Part shown: positions 42,203 through 50,024 of the stretch, piece after piece | Layout: every line of letters begins with the position of its first letter | Numbering within the stretch: position 1 is the first letter of the stretch | Assembly: GCA_019359245.1 (NCBI GenBank) | Contig: JAHHHR010000001.1 | Coordinates: 124,001-188,000, forward strand | DNA: 64,000 bases | Direction: 5' to 3' | From: Nostoc desertorum CM1-VF14 | GTDB taxonomy: Bacteria; Cyanobacteriota; Cyanobacteriia; Cyanobacteriales; Nostocaceae | Notes under the pieces: generated by a model | What the model was told of the DNA's origin: nothing | The model's input: the letters and a program-made list of their open reading frames with translations, nothing else | Database searches by the model: none | Translations under genes and position numbers: made by a program

Positions 42203-45200
42203 TTAAATTGCTACAGTAAGTTGTTGTTGATTTAGGTAGAAGTATTGACCACGTTTAGCCATTAATTGATCGTGAGTGCCACTTTCTACCAATAAGCCTT
42301 TATCTAGCACCAAAATTTTGTCAGCATTACGTACTGTTGAAAGGCGATGGGCAATCACCACTGTTGTTCTATCTTGGAGAATTGTGTTCAGATTAGTCTG
42401 GATGATGCGTTCAGATTCAGCATCAAGACTACTGGTAGCTTCATCTAAAATCAGTAGTCGGGGATTTCCTACAAGGGCGCGAGCGATCGCTAATCGTTGT
42501 CTTTGTCCACCAGAAAGGGTTCCTCCCCCCTCACCAATCAGGGTTTCGTAGCCCATCGGTAATTCCTTAATAAATTGATGCGCTCCTGCTTGTGTAGCGG
42601 CTTCTATGACTTCTTCTAAAGAGGCTTCGGGATGACCTAAACTAATGTTTTCCCGAATCGTACTGCCAAACAGAAAGGTATCTTGGTCAACTACACCAAT
42701 CTGTTGGCGGAGCGATCGCAGCGACAAGGCGGTGATATCATAACCATCAATCAGAATCTTCCCTTCTGTGGGCGGATACAACCCCAATATCAGCTTAGAA
42801 ATCGTTGTCTTTCCCGAACCACTGCGTCCGACAAGGGCGATCGTTTGCCCTGGTTGGACTTCAAAACTGACATTTTCTAAGGCGTTGATATCACTTTCTA
42901 AACGATAACGAAAAGTAACTTTATCAAAGCGAATATAACCGCGAATTGGTGGTAAAGATTGATGAGACTGATGTTGTAAATCTTCTTCTGGTTCAGCGTC
43001 AATCACATCATTAATCCGCTCAACAGCAATTAGTACTTCTTGCAATTCATTCCACAATAGAATCAACCTTTGGAAGGGATTAATCACATTACCTAGCAAC
43101 ATATTAAAAGCAATCAGTTGCCCAATTGTGAGTTCATTCTGAATCACTTGCCACGCCCCAAACCACAGTAAAACTGCTGTGACTACAGCTTCAATTCCAG
43201 AGCTAAATATTTGCAATGTGTTGCCAATTACCTGCCCGGAAAAAGTCTTTTTAACTGATTTACCAAAAAGTTCTTCCCAATGCCAGCGTACTGTCTGCTC
43301 AACAGCCATAGACTTAATCGTGCGGATACCAGTGAGAGACTGAATCAAATACCCAGTTTCTTCGTTATGTGCCCCAAAAATCTCACGGGAAACACGCTGT
43401 AAAAAAGGTGTAGCAATCAGCGCCAACAATACGAATGGTGGCACAATCACTAGGGTCAATAATGCCATCTTCCAGCTATACCAAAACATCAGTCCTACAT
43501 AGACAAATACTGTTAGTAAATCGAGAAAGATAGATAGTGCTTCACCAGTTAAAAAACGTTGAATTTTGCGATTTTCCTGCACGCGAGAAATAATATCGCC
43601 AACGTAGCGGGACTCAAAATAGTTCAGAGGTAAACGGAAAGTATGGCTAATAAAACCCACAATCAAGGCTAGATCCACTCGGTTAGCTGTGTGGTCTAGA
43701 AGGTATTGCCGCAGTCCAGTTATGGCAACTCTAAAAAGGCTAAAAATTACTAAGCCTAGACCTACAGCCGTTAATGTTAGATCGCTGCGCTGCACAACTA
43801 CTCGGTCTAACAATAATTGTGTAAATAGGGGTGTAATCAGACCAAAAATTTGAATGAGGATGGAAGCAATGAATACTTCTAACAATACCAGCCAGTGAGG
43901 TTTAGTTAATTCAAAAAACTGCCAGAAAGGAGTGCTAGTTTCTTTTGTTTCTTTGAGTAAGGCAGTGGGTTGGAGTAATAAAGTATAGCCAGTCCAACCT
44001 GCTTTAAATTCTGTATGAGTGAGGGTACGCTGACCAATACCAGGATCTCCTACGATAACGCGATCGCTTTTAACTTCGTAGACAACAATGTAATGTTTGC
44101 CTTCCCAATGCACAATAGCCGGGAGACTTTGCTGGGCAAGTTTATCAAGGCTGGCTTTTACGGGTCGAGTCGAAAACCCGATGCTTTCTGCTGCTGCTGC
44201 TAAACCTCGCAGCGATGACCCATCCCGATCAACATTGGCAATGTCTCGCAGTCGATTGACGCTAAAACGCTTGCCCCAGTAAAGACCAACCATCACTAAG
44301 CAAGCCGCACCGCAATCAGATGCACTTTGTTGTTCAAAGAAGGGATAGCGTCGAGTGATGCGTTGCCATAAATGACCGATTTTTACGGTTGGGCTAGGGA
44401 AGTAGGCTTTATTAATTTTTTTCTTGAACTGGTTTTTTGGCTCAACAGTAAATTGGGGAAATATAACAGGCTCAGATGCTGCTATTGGGTGACTGTTAGC
44501 TGATGGAGCAGTATCCAGTTCAGCCAGTTGTGGTACATATTGCAGCGCAGTTTCCCAATGCGAACGGCTGAGGCTGTATAGTTGCGTTGGTTGAGTTACC
44601 TGCCAACCACGTTCTTTGGGTAACTGAGATAAGGTATAAATATTGCCAGCAGTGAGTTTGAGTCCTGATGTGTGCAGTAGTTCGCCGCGACGCAGTATCC
44701 AGAGTTGTTGGTCTTTAAGTAAAGAAGATGGAAGTTTATTAATTTGGAGATTATGCTGCTCTAAAAGTGGTTGTATTTGCATTACACCTTCGTAAGCAGT
44801 ATTATTCAGCGCCGCATTTTGGCGACATAACAGCAGTAAATCCCAAAGTACAGCTTGATGATGAAGATGCTGCCCAATAGAAGGATATTTGCGGATGAGC
44901 GATCGCAAACAATTTCCTGGAATATAGCAAACTTTGAGATTTACCGAAGCTCTAGCAGTGTAAGGTTGAAATTCCTCCTCTGGAAACAGAGTTAGGTGAG
45001 CAAATGATGTTCCCGCACCTACAGAGGCGATTAAATTATCGGTGCGATCGAGCAATCTGACTTTACCTGCCAGAATTATATAAATGCCAACGTTTGCGTC
45101 TGTTGTCTGCCAGAACAGTTTGCCTGCACTAGGCTGGAGAATTTCAATTTGTTTAATGCAGTCTGAAAGTTCTTGTTCTGAAAGAACCTGACCCAGAGTT

Positions 45201-45244
45201 TGGGCAAGCTGTTGAGTGGAAAATTCTGTTTTGTTTTGAACCAT
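42203..45244 (-). CDS. Peptidase-containing ABC exporter (C39-type) with N-terminal cNMP-like domain
   Basis: A 1013-residue fusion. About residues 1-250 resemble cyclic-nucleotide-binding domains (LAGKVRLLDRTDNLIASVGA). The C39 bacteriocin-processing peptidase is at about 300-430, with catalytic C311 in QQSASDCGAACL, His in HWEGKHYIVVYEV and Asp in VIVGDPGIGQ. A six-helix ABC membrane domain follows (about 440-720). The nucleotide-binding domain has Walker A GRSGSGKTT, signature LSGGQRQR and Walker B LLILDEAT. It should cut double-glycine leaders and export the cores of the two precursors encoded divergently. All catalytic residues are present. Confidence 0.95.
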   Translation of the reverse strand: MVQNKTEFSTQQLAQTLGQVLSEQELSDCIKQIEILQPSAGKLFWQTTDANVGIYIILAGKVRLLDRTDNLIASVGAGTSFAHLTLFPEEEFQPYTARASVNLKVCYIPGNCLRSLIRKYPSIGQHLHHQAVLWDLLLLCRQNAALNNTAYEGVMQIQPLLEQHNLQINKLPSSLLKDQQLWILRRGELLHTSGLKLTAGNIYTLSQLPKERGWQVTQPTQLYSLSRSHWETALQYVPQLAELDTAPSANSHPIAASEPVIFPQFTVEPKNQFKKKINKAYFPSPTVKIGHLWQRITRRYPFFEQQSASDCGAACLVMVGLYWGKRFSVNRLRDIANVDRDGSSLRGLAAAAESIGFSTRPVKASLDKLAQQSLPAIVHWEGKHYIVVYEVKSDRVIVGDPGIGQRTLTHTEFKAGWTGYTLLLQPTALLKETKETSTPFWQFFELTKPHWLVLLEVFIASILIQIFGLITPLFTQLLLDRVVVQRSDLTLTAVGLGLVIFSLFRVAITGLRQYLLDHTANRVDLALIVGFISHTFRLPLNYFESRYVGDIISRVQENRKIQRFLTGEALSIFLDLLTVFVYVGLMFWYSWKMALLTLVIVPPFVLLALIATPFLQRVSREIFGAHNEETGYLIQSLTGIRTIKSMAVEQTVRWHWEELFGKSVKKTFSGQVIGNTLQIFSSGIEAVVTAVLLWFGAWQVIQNELTIGQLIAFNMLLGNVINPFQRLILLWNELQEVLIAVERINDVIDAEPEEDLQHQSHQSLPPIRGYIRFDKVTFRYRLESDINALENVSFEVQPGQTIALVGRSGSGKTTISKLILGLYPPTEGKILIDGYDITALSLRSLRQQIGVVDQDTFLFGSTIRENISLGHPEASLEEVIEAATQAGAHQFIKELPMGYETLIGEGGGTLSGGQRQRLAIARALVGNPRLLILDEATSSLDAESERIIQTNLNTILQDRTTVVIAHRLSTVRNADKILVLDKGLLVESGTHDQLMAKRGQYFYLNQQQLTVAI

Positions 45245-45270
45245 GATTTGTAGGGAGTTTAACGCCAGAA

Positions 45271-45858
45271 TTAATTACTTGTCTTAGCGAAATTCAATGA
45301 CCACCGAAAATCAGGCTCTGCATTTGGTAGCAAATTGCCTATAGTAATTCGAGAATTTTTTGTGTTATCAATTTCTTGCCCCGCAGTTTTGCGTATCTGT
45401 CGAGTTGAAAGTCCCATCTCTTTGAGCAAGCGGTTAATGTGGCAAGCACTAACTTGAATTCCTATCTCTTTTGCCAGATGCTTGCTTAACCATTGTCCTG
45501 TCCAGCGCTCAAATGAATAGCCATATTTACGCGGACTATGACTTGCTAGTTCTTGCAAACGAGCCAGATATCGCTCATTCACAGCTTTGGGACGACCCAT
45601 TGCGCGATCGCTCCAATGGTGAGCTTGACCTGTTTGGGCCATAGTAATCCAGTGCCGCGCTGTCTCCTGAGAGCATCCTAAAGCTTCACAAATTTGAGTC
45701 TGAGATTGGCCTGCATCTGCCAACAACATAATTTCAATACGACGGCGGTATTCTGGACGTAAATCTGTTTCTAGATTCTTGAGCAAAAGCTTACGCTGAA
45801 ACGCTGTTAAGTATATACCTTGCTTGTCCACAGCAATTCCTCCTGCTATAACTTGCAA
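45271..45858 (-). CDS. Transposase-derived HTH protein, possible cluster regulator
   Basis: A 195-residue protein with tandem helix-turn-helix regions: PEYRRRIEIMLLADAGQSQT, then QICEALGCSQETARHWITMA, and a winged unit at YSFERWTGQWLSKHLAKEIG with CHINRLLKEMGLSTRQIRK. This is the N-terminal DNA-binding part of IS630-like transposases, but the DDE catalytic domain is absent and the frame ends cleanly. It lies 26 bp upstream of the exporter gene on the same strand, so it is probably a regulator co-opted from a transposase; a truncated transposase is the alternative. Confidence 0.65.
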   Translation of the reverse strand: MQVIAGGIAVDKQGIYLTAFQRKLLLKNLETDLRPEYRRRIEIMLLADAGQSQTQICEALGCSQETARHWITMAQTGQAHHWSDRAMGRPKAVNERYLARLQELASHSPRKYGYSFERWTGQWLSKHLAKEIGIQVSACHINRLLKEMGLSTRQIRKTAGQEIDNTKNSRITIGNLLPNAEPDFRWSLNFAKTSN

Positions 45859-46288
45859 TGCCCAGATAAAAATTAATCTGGATATTTTTGAGAACCTCTG
45901 TTACTTCTCTGAATCAAAACTCCGGGAATTCCACAACTCGTTACAAAGCTTTACAAGAATCTGGTAAACAGTCACAAGTGTGGCTTTTCAGGCTTTGGTG
46001 GCGTGACAAACTAGAAACAGCAGTACATACAACAAAAAACATAGCTTCAGTTTCAAATTAGATGATTCGGAGTAGTGACGCGCGACTGCACTGTAATTTT
46101 TCAGATAAAAGTAATTTTATTTTTGAATATTAGATATTTGAATGATGAAAACATAACCCATTGAATTATGCATAAACAATAAGTTTTTAAGTCTTGAAAT
46201 TATAGATTGAATCTCCGAAGATTGAAATGTGATTAAGCAGTAGAAAGCTAATCCCATTTCAAGCAACTTTATCTAAGAGGAAAAAACA
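45859..46288. promoter_or_regulatory. Divergent control region of the RiPP locus
   Basis: 430 bases without a gene separate the leftward export unit from the rightward precursor unit. It is AT-rich towards the precursor side (46080-46200). It must carry promoters for both units, but I cannot fix their boxes by eye. The right end holds the ribosome binding site AGAGG (46274-46280) of the first precursor. Confidence 0.55.
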
Positions 46289-46510
46289 ATGGCTAGTATT
46301 GTAATCTCTGAGCTACACCCTGTTGGTTTTGAACTATTTTCTGATTCTGAAGGTTACCTGAGAGATTTGTCTGAACCAGAACTTGGTATTGAGGGTGGAA
46401 TCATACCAGCAATAGCTGCTGCTGCCGCTTGGAGTAGCATTGGGTGCAAGGTGGCTGCTGTAGGTCTTGCTGCTGGTGCAGTTGGATACATTAAAGGTCG
46501 CTGGCTCTAA
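46289..46510 (+). CDS. RiPP precursor peptide 1, double-glycine leader
   Basis: A 73-residue peptide. The leader MASIVISELHPVGFELFSDS is followed by EGYLRDLSEPELGIEGG and ends at G36-G37, the cut site for the C39 peptidase. The 36-residue core is hydrophobic and Ala/Gly-rich (IIPAIAAAAAWSSIGCKVAA at its start). Its hydroxyl residues are S49 and S50, with one Cys, C53. A lanthionine-type bridge from Ser49 or Ser50 to Cys53 would be possible if the serines are dehydrated. The start is supported by AAGAGGAAA upstream. It is the first gene of the unit with the kinase and HopA1-like genes. Confidence 0.88.
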   Translation: MASIVISELHPVGFELFSDSEGYLRDLSEPELGIEGGIIPAIAAAAAWSSIGCKVAAVGLAAGAVGYIKGRWL

Positions 46511-46593
46511 GCTAGATTTTTCTAGAGTTATACCAATTCTGTAAACGATTAATTTCTTTCAAAAACTTCAAGTATTTCAAAGAGGCAAAATCG

Positions 46594-46791
46594 ATGGCTA
46601 CAATTAGTATTGCTGATGTAAAACCCGTAGGTTTTAACTTGCTTTCTGAGGAAGAAAACTTTCTAAGCGATCTTTCTAAAGAGGAGGTAAGTCTGACCTA
46701 TGGTGGAGGTACACCCATAACGCTTGCGTGGGGAGCTTATATTCTAGCAGCAGCCGCGGTTGGTCACGACTGGGGCGTTGAGGATCGCTAA
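46594..46791 (+). CDS. RiPP precursor peptide 2, double-glycine leader
   Basis: A 65-residue paralogue. The leader MATISIADVKPVGFNLLSEE shares the PVGFxLxS motif and the DLSxEE stretch with peptide 1, and ends TYGG (G37-G38), with a third Gly after it. The 27-residue core (GTPITLAWGAYILAAAAVGH...) has two Thr (T40, T43) and no Cys, so no lanthionine could form within it. Dehydrobutyrines, or pairing with the Cys of peptide 1, are the options. A good ribosome binding site (AAGAGG) precedes it. Confidence 0.86.
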   Translation: MATISIADVKPVGFNLLSEEENFLSDLSKEEVSLTYGGGTPITLAWGAYILAAAAVGHDWGVEDR

Positions 46792-46830
46792 GGCGTTTGT
46801 CACATGAACGTGTTAAATAATTAGAGTACA

Positions 46831-46862
46831 AATAGGACATGAAATATTGTTCATGTCCTATT
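46831..46862 (+). terminator. Perfect 13-bp hairpin after the precursor genes
   Basis: AATAGGACATGAA, loop ATATTG, TTCATGTCCTATT, starting 40 bases after the stop of precursor 2. The following CATTGTTTAAT is only a weak U-tract. The position suits partial termination or mRNA-end protection, allowing more precursor transcript than enzyme transcript. Confidence 0.65.
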
Positions 46863-46901
46863 CATTGTTTAATAAAAGATTAAGTTTAAGGAGATTAAAT
46901 A

Positions 46902-47066
46902 ATGAGTTCGTCCAATGGTTCTAATTGGTTTAGTAATAAAACAGTGATTCTCTTTCTAATTCTAGTAGTTTTAAGTGCTTACGTGGGTCATGCTGTTGGC
47001 AGAGGTGATAAAGAAGATTACTTACAGCAGCAAAAATACGAACAAAAAGTTGAGCAAATAAAATGA
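46902..47066 (+). CDS. 54-residue single-span membrane peptide
   Basis: A small gene with a strong ribosome binding site (AAGGAGAT, 46888-46895). The 54-residue product has a polar N-tail (SSSNGSNWFSNK), one membrane helix (TVILFLILVVLSAYVGHAVG) and a charged C-tail (RGDKEDYLQQQKYEQKVEQ). There is no double-glycine leader, so it is not a third precursor. Lying between the precursors and the modifying enzymes, it may be an immunity or helper protein; this rests on position and topology alone. Confidence 0.7.
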   Translation: MSSSNGSNWFSNKTVILFLILVVLSAYVGHAVGRGDKEDYLQQQKYEQKVEQIK

Positions 47067-47097
47067 AGTGAAAACAACAAATTAGGCAAAAATGAAC

Positions 47098-47122
47098 TAC
47101 CCCGCCGCAAGCTGACGGGGTA
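47098..47122 (+). repeat. Palindromic TACCCCG repeat
   Basis: TACCCCG, spacer CCGCAAGCTGA, CGGGGTA. This is a common Nostoc intergenic hairpin, 31 bases after the 54-residue ORF. There is no T-run. Confidence 0.55.
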
Positions 47123-47247
47123 TCGGAATCAAAATAGTGTTAGAAAAAGACATAAATAAATTTAAGCCTTTTTCGGATTCCACAAATTTTAATGATAAAG
47201 AATTAAAAAATAAAATTTACTAAATAATGCTTGAGGAGTCTCTAATT

Positions 47248-48429
47248 ATGACATTTTTATTAAGCTCTCAAAACGTTTATCAATACTTAATCAAACAGGA
47301 GTTAGGCGTTCAAAAGGAACAATATTTAAGCCAGGTCGAGCTAAAAGTTGCAAAAAACTTTAACCTACTACTAAGTTTGCCAGATAGTCGTAAACTCATC
47401 GTTAAACAGGAGCGTCACGATCAGCAAGGAAAAACAGCTGGTGAGTTCCTCAATGAATGGCGAATTCAAGAGTTATTACAACGATATCCAGAGCTTAGTC
47501 ACATTTGTCCAATCATTTCGGAAATACTTCATTTTGATGCAGAGAATTCAATCATTGTTTTCAACTACCTCAATGACTATTGTGATTTAGCTGAGTTCTA
47601 CACAAAGGAGAATGTTTTTTCAACTGCGATCGCAACTTCAATCGGCGCAACTTTAGCTACAATCCATCGTGCTACATTCAGCTGTCAAAAATATCAAGAA
47701 TTTTTTTCTCAGCAATCTGAGGATGTATCTAGTGAACAAGCTTTTAACTTTAATCTTGGGCTAGAACGGATTAGTCCTGAAGTTTTTGGTCAGGTTCCCG
47801 CAGATGGTCTAAAATTCTTTGCTCTTTATCAGCGCTATGACAGCCTAGGAAAAGCGATCGCAGAACTCACCACTGCTTTCGAGGCTTGTTGTCTAACACA
47901 CAATGACCTAAAGCTGAACAACATTCTTTTGCACAACGATTGGGAGCAAACTATTTCTCAAGCAGAGCAATCGAGTCATAGTATTATTCGATTGATAGAT
48001 TGGGAACGCGGCGCTTGGGGAGATCCTGCATCTGATTTAGGAATGCTAATTGGCAGCTACCTGCAAATCTGGTTAAGCAGCTTAGTTGTTAGTAAGTCTA
48101 TCGATATTGAAGAGTCTTTACGTCTAGCTATGACTCCTCTTGAGGCAATTCAACCTTCGATTGCAGCCCTTACTAAAGCTTATTTTGGTAATTTTCCAGA
48201 AATCATAAAGCGCCGTCCTGATTTTTTGAGACGAGTTGTACAGTTTTCTGGTCTTGCCTTAATTCAACAAATTCAGGCAATGCTTCAGTATCAAAAATCC
48301 TTTGGCAATATGGGTATCTGCATGCTTCAGGTTGCTAAAACTTTATTGTGTCGCCCTGAACAATCAATCTTAACTGTTTTTGGAGTGGCAGAATCTGAAC
48401 TCACTCACCTAAGCCGTTCTCCCGTTTAA
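47248..48429 (+). CDS. APH-fold phosphotransferase, predicted RiPP Ser/Thr kinase
   Basis: A 393-residue aminoglycoside-phosphotransferase/choline-kinase-like protein. The catalytic loop is LTHNDLKLNNILL with D220, and the metal-binding Asp is D251 in LIDWERGAWGDPASDLGML. The ATG at 47248 is chosen because GAGGAG (47233-47238) is correctly placed for it, although an earlier ATG exists at 47227. In class V lanthipeptides (LxmK) and thioamitides (TvaC) such a kinase phosphorylates Ser/Thr of the precursor, and a HopA1-family lyase then eliminates phosphate. Here the HopA1 gene follows 26 bp downstream. Antibiotic resistance is a less likely role. Confidence 0.85.
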   Translation: MTFLLSSQNVYQYLIKQELGVQKEQYLSQVELKVAKNFNLLLSLPDSRKLIVKQERHDQQGKTAGEFLNEWRIQELLQRYPELSHICPIISEILHFDAENSIIVFNYLNDYCDLAEFYTKENVFSTAIATSIGATLATIHRATFSCQKYQEFFSQQSEDVSSEQAFNFNLGLERISPEVFGQVPADGLKFFALYQRYDSLGKAIAELTTAFEACCLTHNDLKLNNILLHNDWEQTISQAEQSSHSIIRLIDWERGAWGDPASDLGMLIGSYLQIWLSSLVVSKSIDIEESLRLAMTPLEAIQPSIAALTKAYFGNFPEIIKRRPDFLRRVVQFSGLALIQQIQAMLQYQKSFGNMGICMLQVAKTLLCRPEQSILTVFGVAESELTHLSRSPV

Positions 48430-48455
48430 GTATTTTTACTTGCACCTAAACCTTT

Positions 48456-49559
48456 ATGCAATTACTAGATTCTCTTCAAAGTCAACTGCTAACTTCTGTG
48501 CCAGATCAAGTACTGGATTCTCTTCAAGATATTGCCAATCATGTTCAAATCCAGTCGAATTTTTGTATTAGCCATCCAGCTTACAAACCTTTTGAAATTC
48601 CTACTGAGGTAGTAGCCCGCTTTCAACGAATACCTTCGGATCTCCAGAATAAGTATCTGAGTCTACAACTGCAAAGTTTTCTCTACGGCATCTATTACAA
48701 CGGTTCTATGCAAGCTGCCCTGGCAGCAGATGTAAGTTCAGATAACCTAGCACTTCATCAGAACTTAGAGAACAATACTTTTCTAGGAGTAGACCTAGAG
48801 TTTTACGATCGCCTGCATAAAAGCAATACCGGAGAAGGCTACTTTGACCCAGGTTGGCAGGTGTTGCGGCAAGAATCTGATAATAGCCTCGCCGTGACAA
48901 AGGGTGGTTTGACTTTGCATATTGAGCGCGATCACCATTTACAACCTACCGAGCAATCCGCATCTGTAGGTAACGTAGTCGCTATCCGTATGCCTCGAAA
49001 TTTAGTTCAAAACGGATTTTACATGGCTGTTAGCGATGCCGGGCCGGATACTTATCCTCAGACAGTCAGAGTTTACTTTAATTTGACACCCGAAGGTGCG
49101 ATCGCTGTTATGGAAAGCCTGACACGGCAACTCAATCAAATCAAAATTCCCTTCACCTTTAAAGTACTATACAACCCTTCTGATTACGGACGCTATGACA
49201 GTGGGGTTCTCTACTTTGAGAAAACTAATTATGAAGCAATCCGGCAAGTGCTAAAAAATGTTTATGCAGAAAACCAATCGCATTTTCGCACCGAAGTACC
49301 CTTGTTCACAAAGTTACTTGCCCCTGGACTTGCTCTAGCAGAAGAACCAGATTACAAATTTGCTGCTGTAGAGAGTTTTGGGATGAACCGTTGCCAAATT
49401 GTTGCCAATGGCTTGCTAGAAGCACGGGCTACAGGTGATGAATCGCCCCAGAGCCGGATGGCAGCTATCCATCAGCACTTCTCTCTTCTAGGGATTGATT
49501 GGCAGCATTCTTACCTAAATGCCAACTCTCTTGACATCTACACCCCGTTAGACCAATGA
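48456..49559 (+). CDS. HopA1-family protein, predicted phospho-Ser/Thr lyase
   Basis: A 367-residue protein of the type III effector HopA1 family. The stretch FLYGIYYNGSMQAALAADVS is followed by FYDRLHKSNTGEGYFDPGWQ. The phosphate-site-like stretches QNGFYMAVSDAGPDTYPQTV, RVYFNLTPEGAIAVMESLTR and FKVLYNPSDYGRYDSGVLYF are intact. In thioamitide and lexapeptide clusters this family (TvaD/LxmY type) is the elimination partner of the APH kinase, producing dehydroalanine or dehydrobutyrine. It overlaps the next frame by 4 bases (ATGA), so the genes were built as an operon. No type III secretion system is visible here. Confidence 0.87.
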   Translation: MQLLDSLQSQLLTSVPDQVLDSLQDIANHVQIQSNFCISHPAYKPFEIPTEVVARFQRIPSDLQNKYLSLQLQSFLYGIYYNGSMQAALAADVSSDNLALHQNLENNTFLGVDLEFYDRLHKSNTGEGYFDPGWQVLRQESDNSLAVTKGGLTLHIERDHHLQPTEQSASVGNVVAIRMPRNLVQNGFYMAVSDAGPDTYPQTVRVYFNLTPEGAIAVMESLTRQLNQIKIPFTFKVLYNPSDYGRYDSGVLYFEKTNYEAIRQVLKNVYAENQSHFRTEVPLFTKLLAPGLALAEEPDYKFAAVESFGMNRCQIVANGLLEARATGDESPQSRMAAIHQHFSLLGIDWQHSYLNANSLDIYTPLDQ

Positions 49560-50024
49560 AACTAACCGATCTTGCATTGCCTAAAGTAACCTCAGCCAGC
49601 GAAGTTAATCATGTAACAAATAATTTCCCAGAGTCCGATTTACCGTTTTACCGCAAACTAGGGCGGACTGATTTAACAGTCAGTTGTCTTGGCTTAGGTG
49701 GCGGCGGTAGCATCTCTAGCGAAGATACCCTTTACGCTTTCGAGCGTGGAATTAACTACTTTTTCTACTCTAGCGATTTATTTGCACCACTATATCTACA
49801 GTCCGATGTCTGGAGCATTGCGCCAGCTTTGTGGACGTGGCTCCTCAGTGCGAGAGAAAGTGGTGCTGGCAACCGTGACTTATATCAAAAGTCCAGAAAT
49901 GGCGCTAGCCGCTCTATTAGATCAATTCGTAGAGCTAAATATTGATTATATTGATGTGTTGTTCTGGGGCTGGATTGGTTCTAATGATCAGTCAGTTTTA
50001 CAGAATTGTTTGCAGCTTCGATGA
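49556..50024 (+). pseudogene. Aldo/keto reductase-like gene, frameshifted and truncated
   Basis: The first frame (from 49556) carries YRKLGRTDLTVSCLGLGGGG and ERGINYFFYSSDL, i.e. the aldo/keto reductase N-terminus. Near 49777-49788 a 4-bp tandem duplication in GATTTATTTG shifts the frame; the homologous reading resumes as HHYIYSPMSGALRQL, REKVVLATVTYIKSPEMALA and LNIDYIDVLFWGWIG. The frame ends at 50024, roughly 150 codons into a family of about 300, and merges with the next gene. The ancestral enzyme may have reduced dehydroamino acids or a carbonyl of the peptide; this is a guess. Confidence 0.72.

Noticed and set aside
45271..45858. Complete insertion sequence
   Set aside because: No DDE catalytic domain and no terminal inverted repeats were seen around it.
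47248..48429. Aminoglycoside resistance kinase
   Set aside because: The fold fits, but operon context with GG-leader precursors and a HopA1-like gene points to peptide modification.
48456..49559. Type III secretion effector
   Set aside because: The family name comes from HopA1, but no secretion apparatus is present and the gene is fixed in a RiPP operon.
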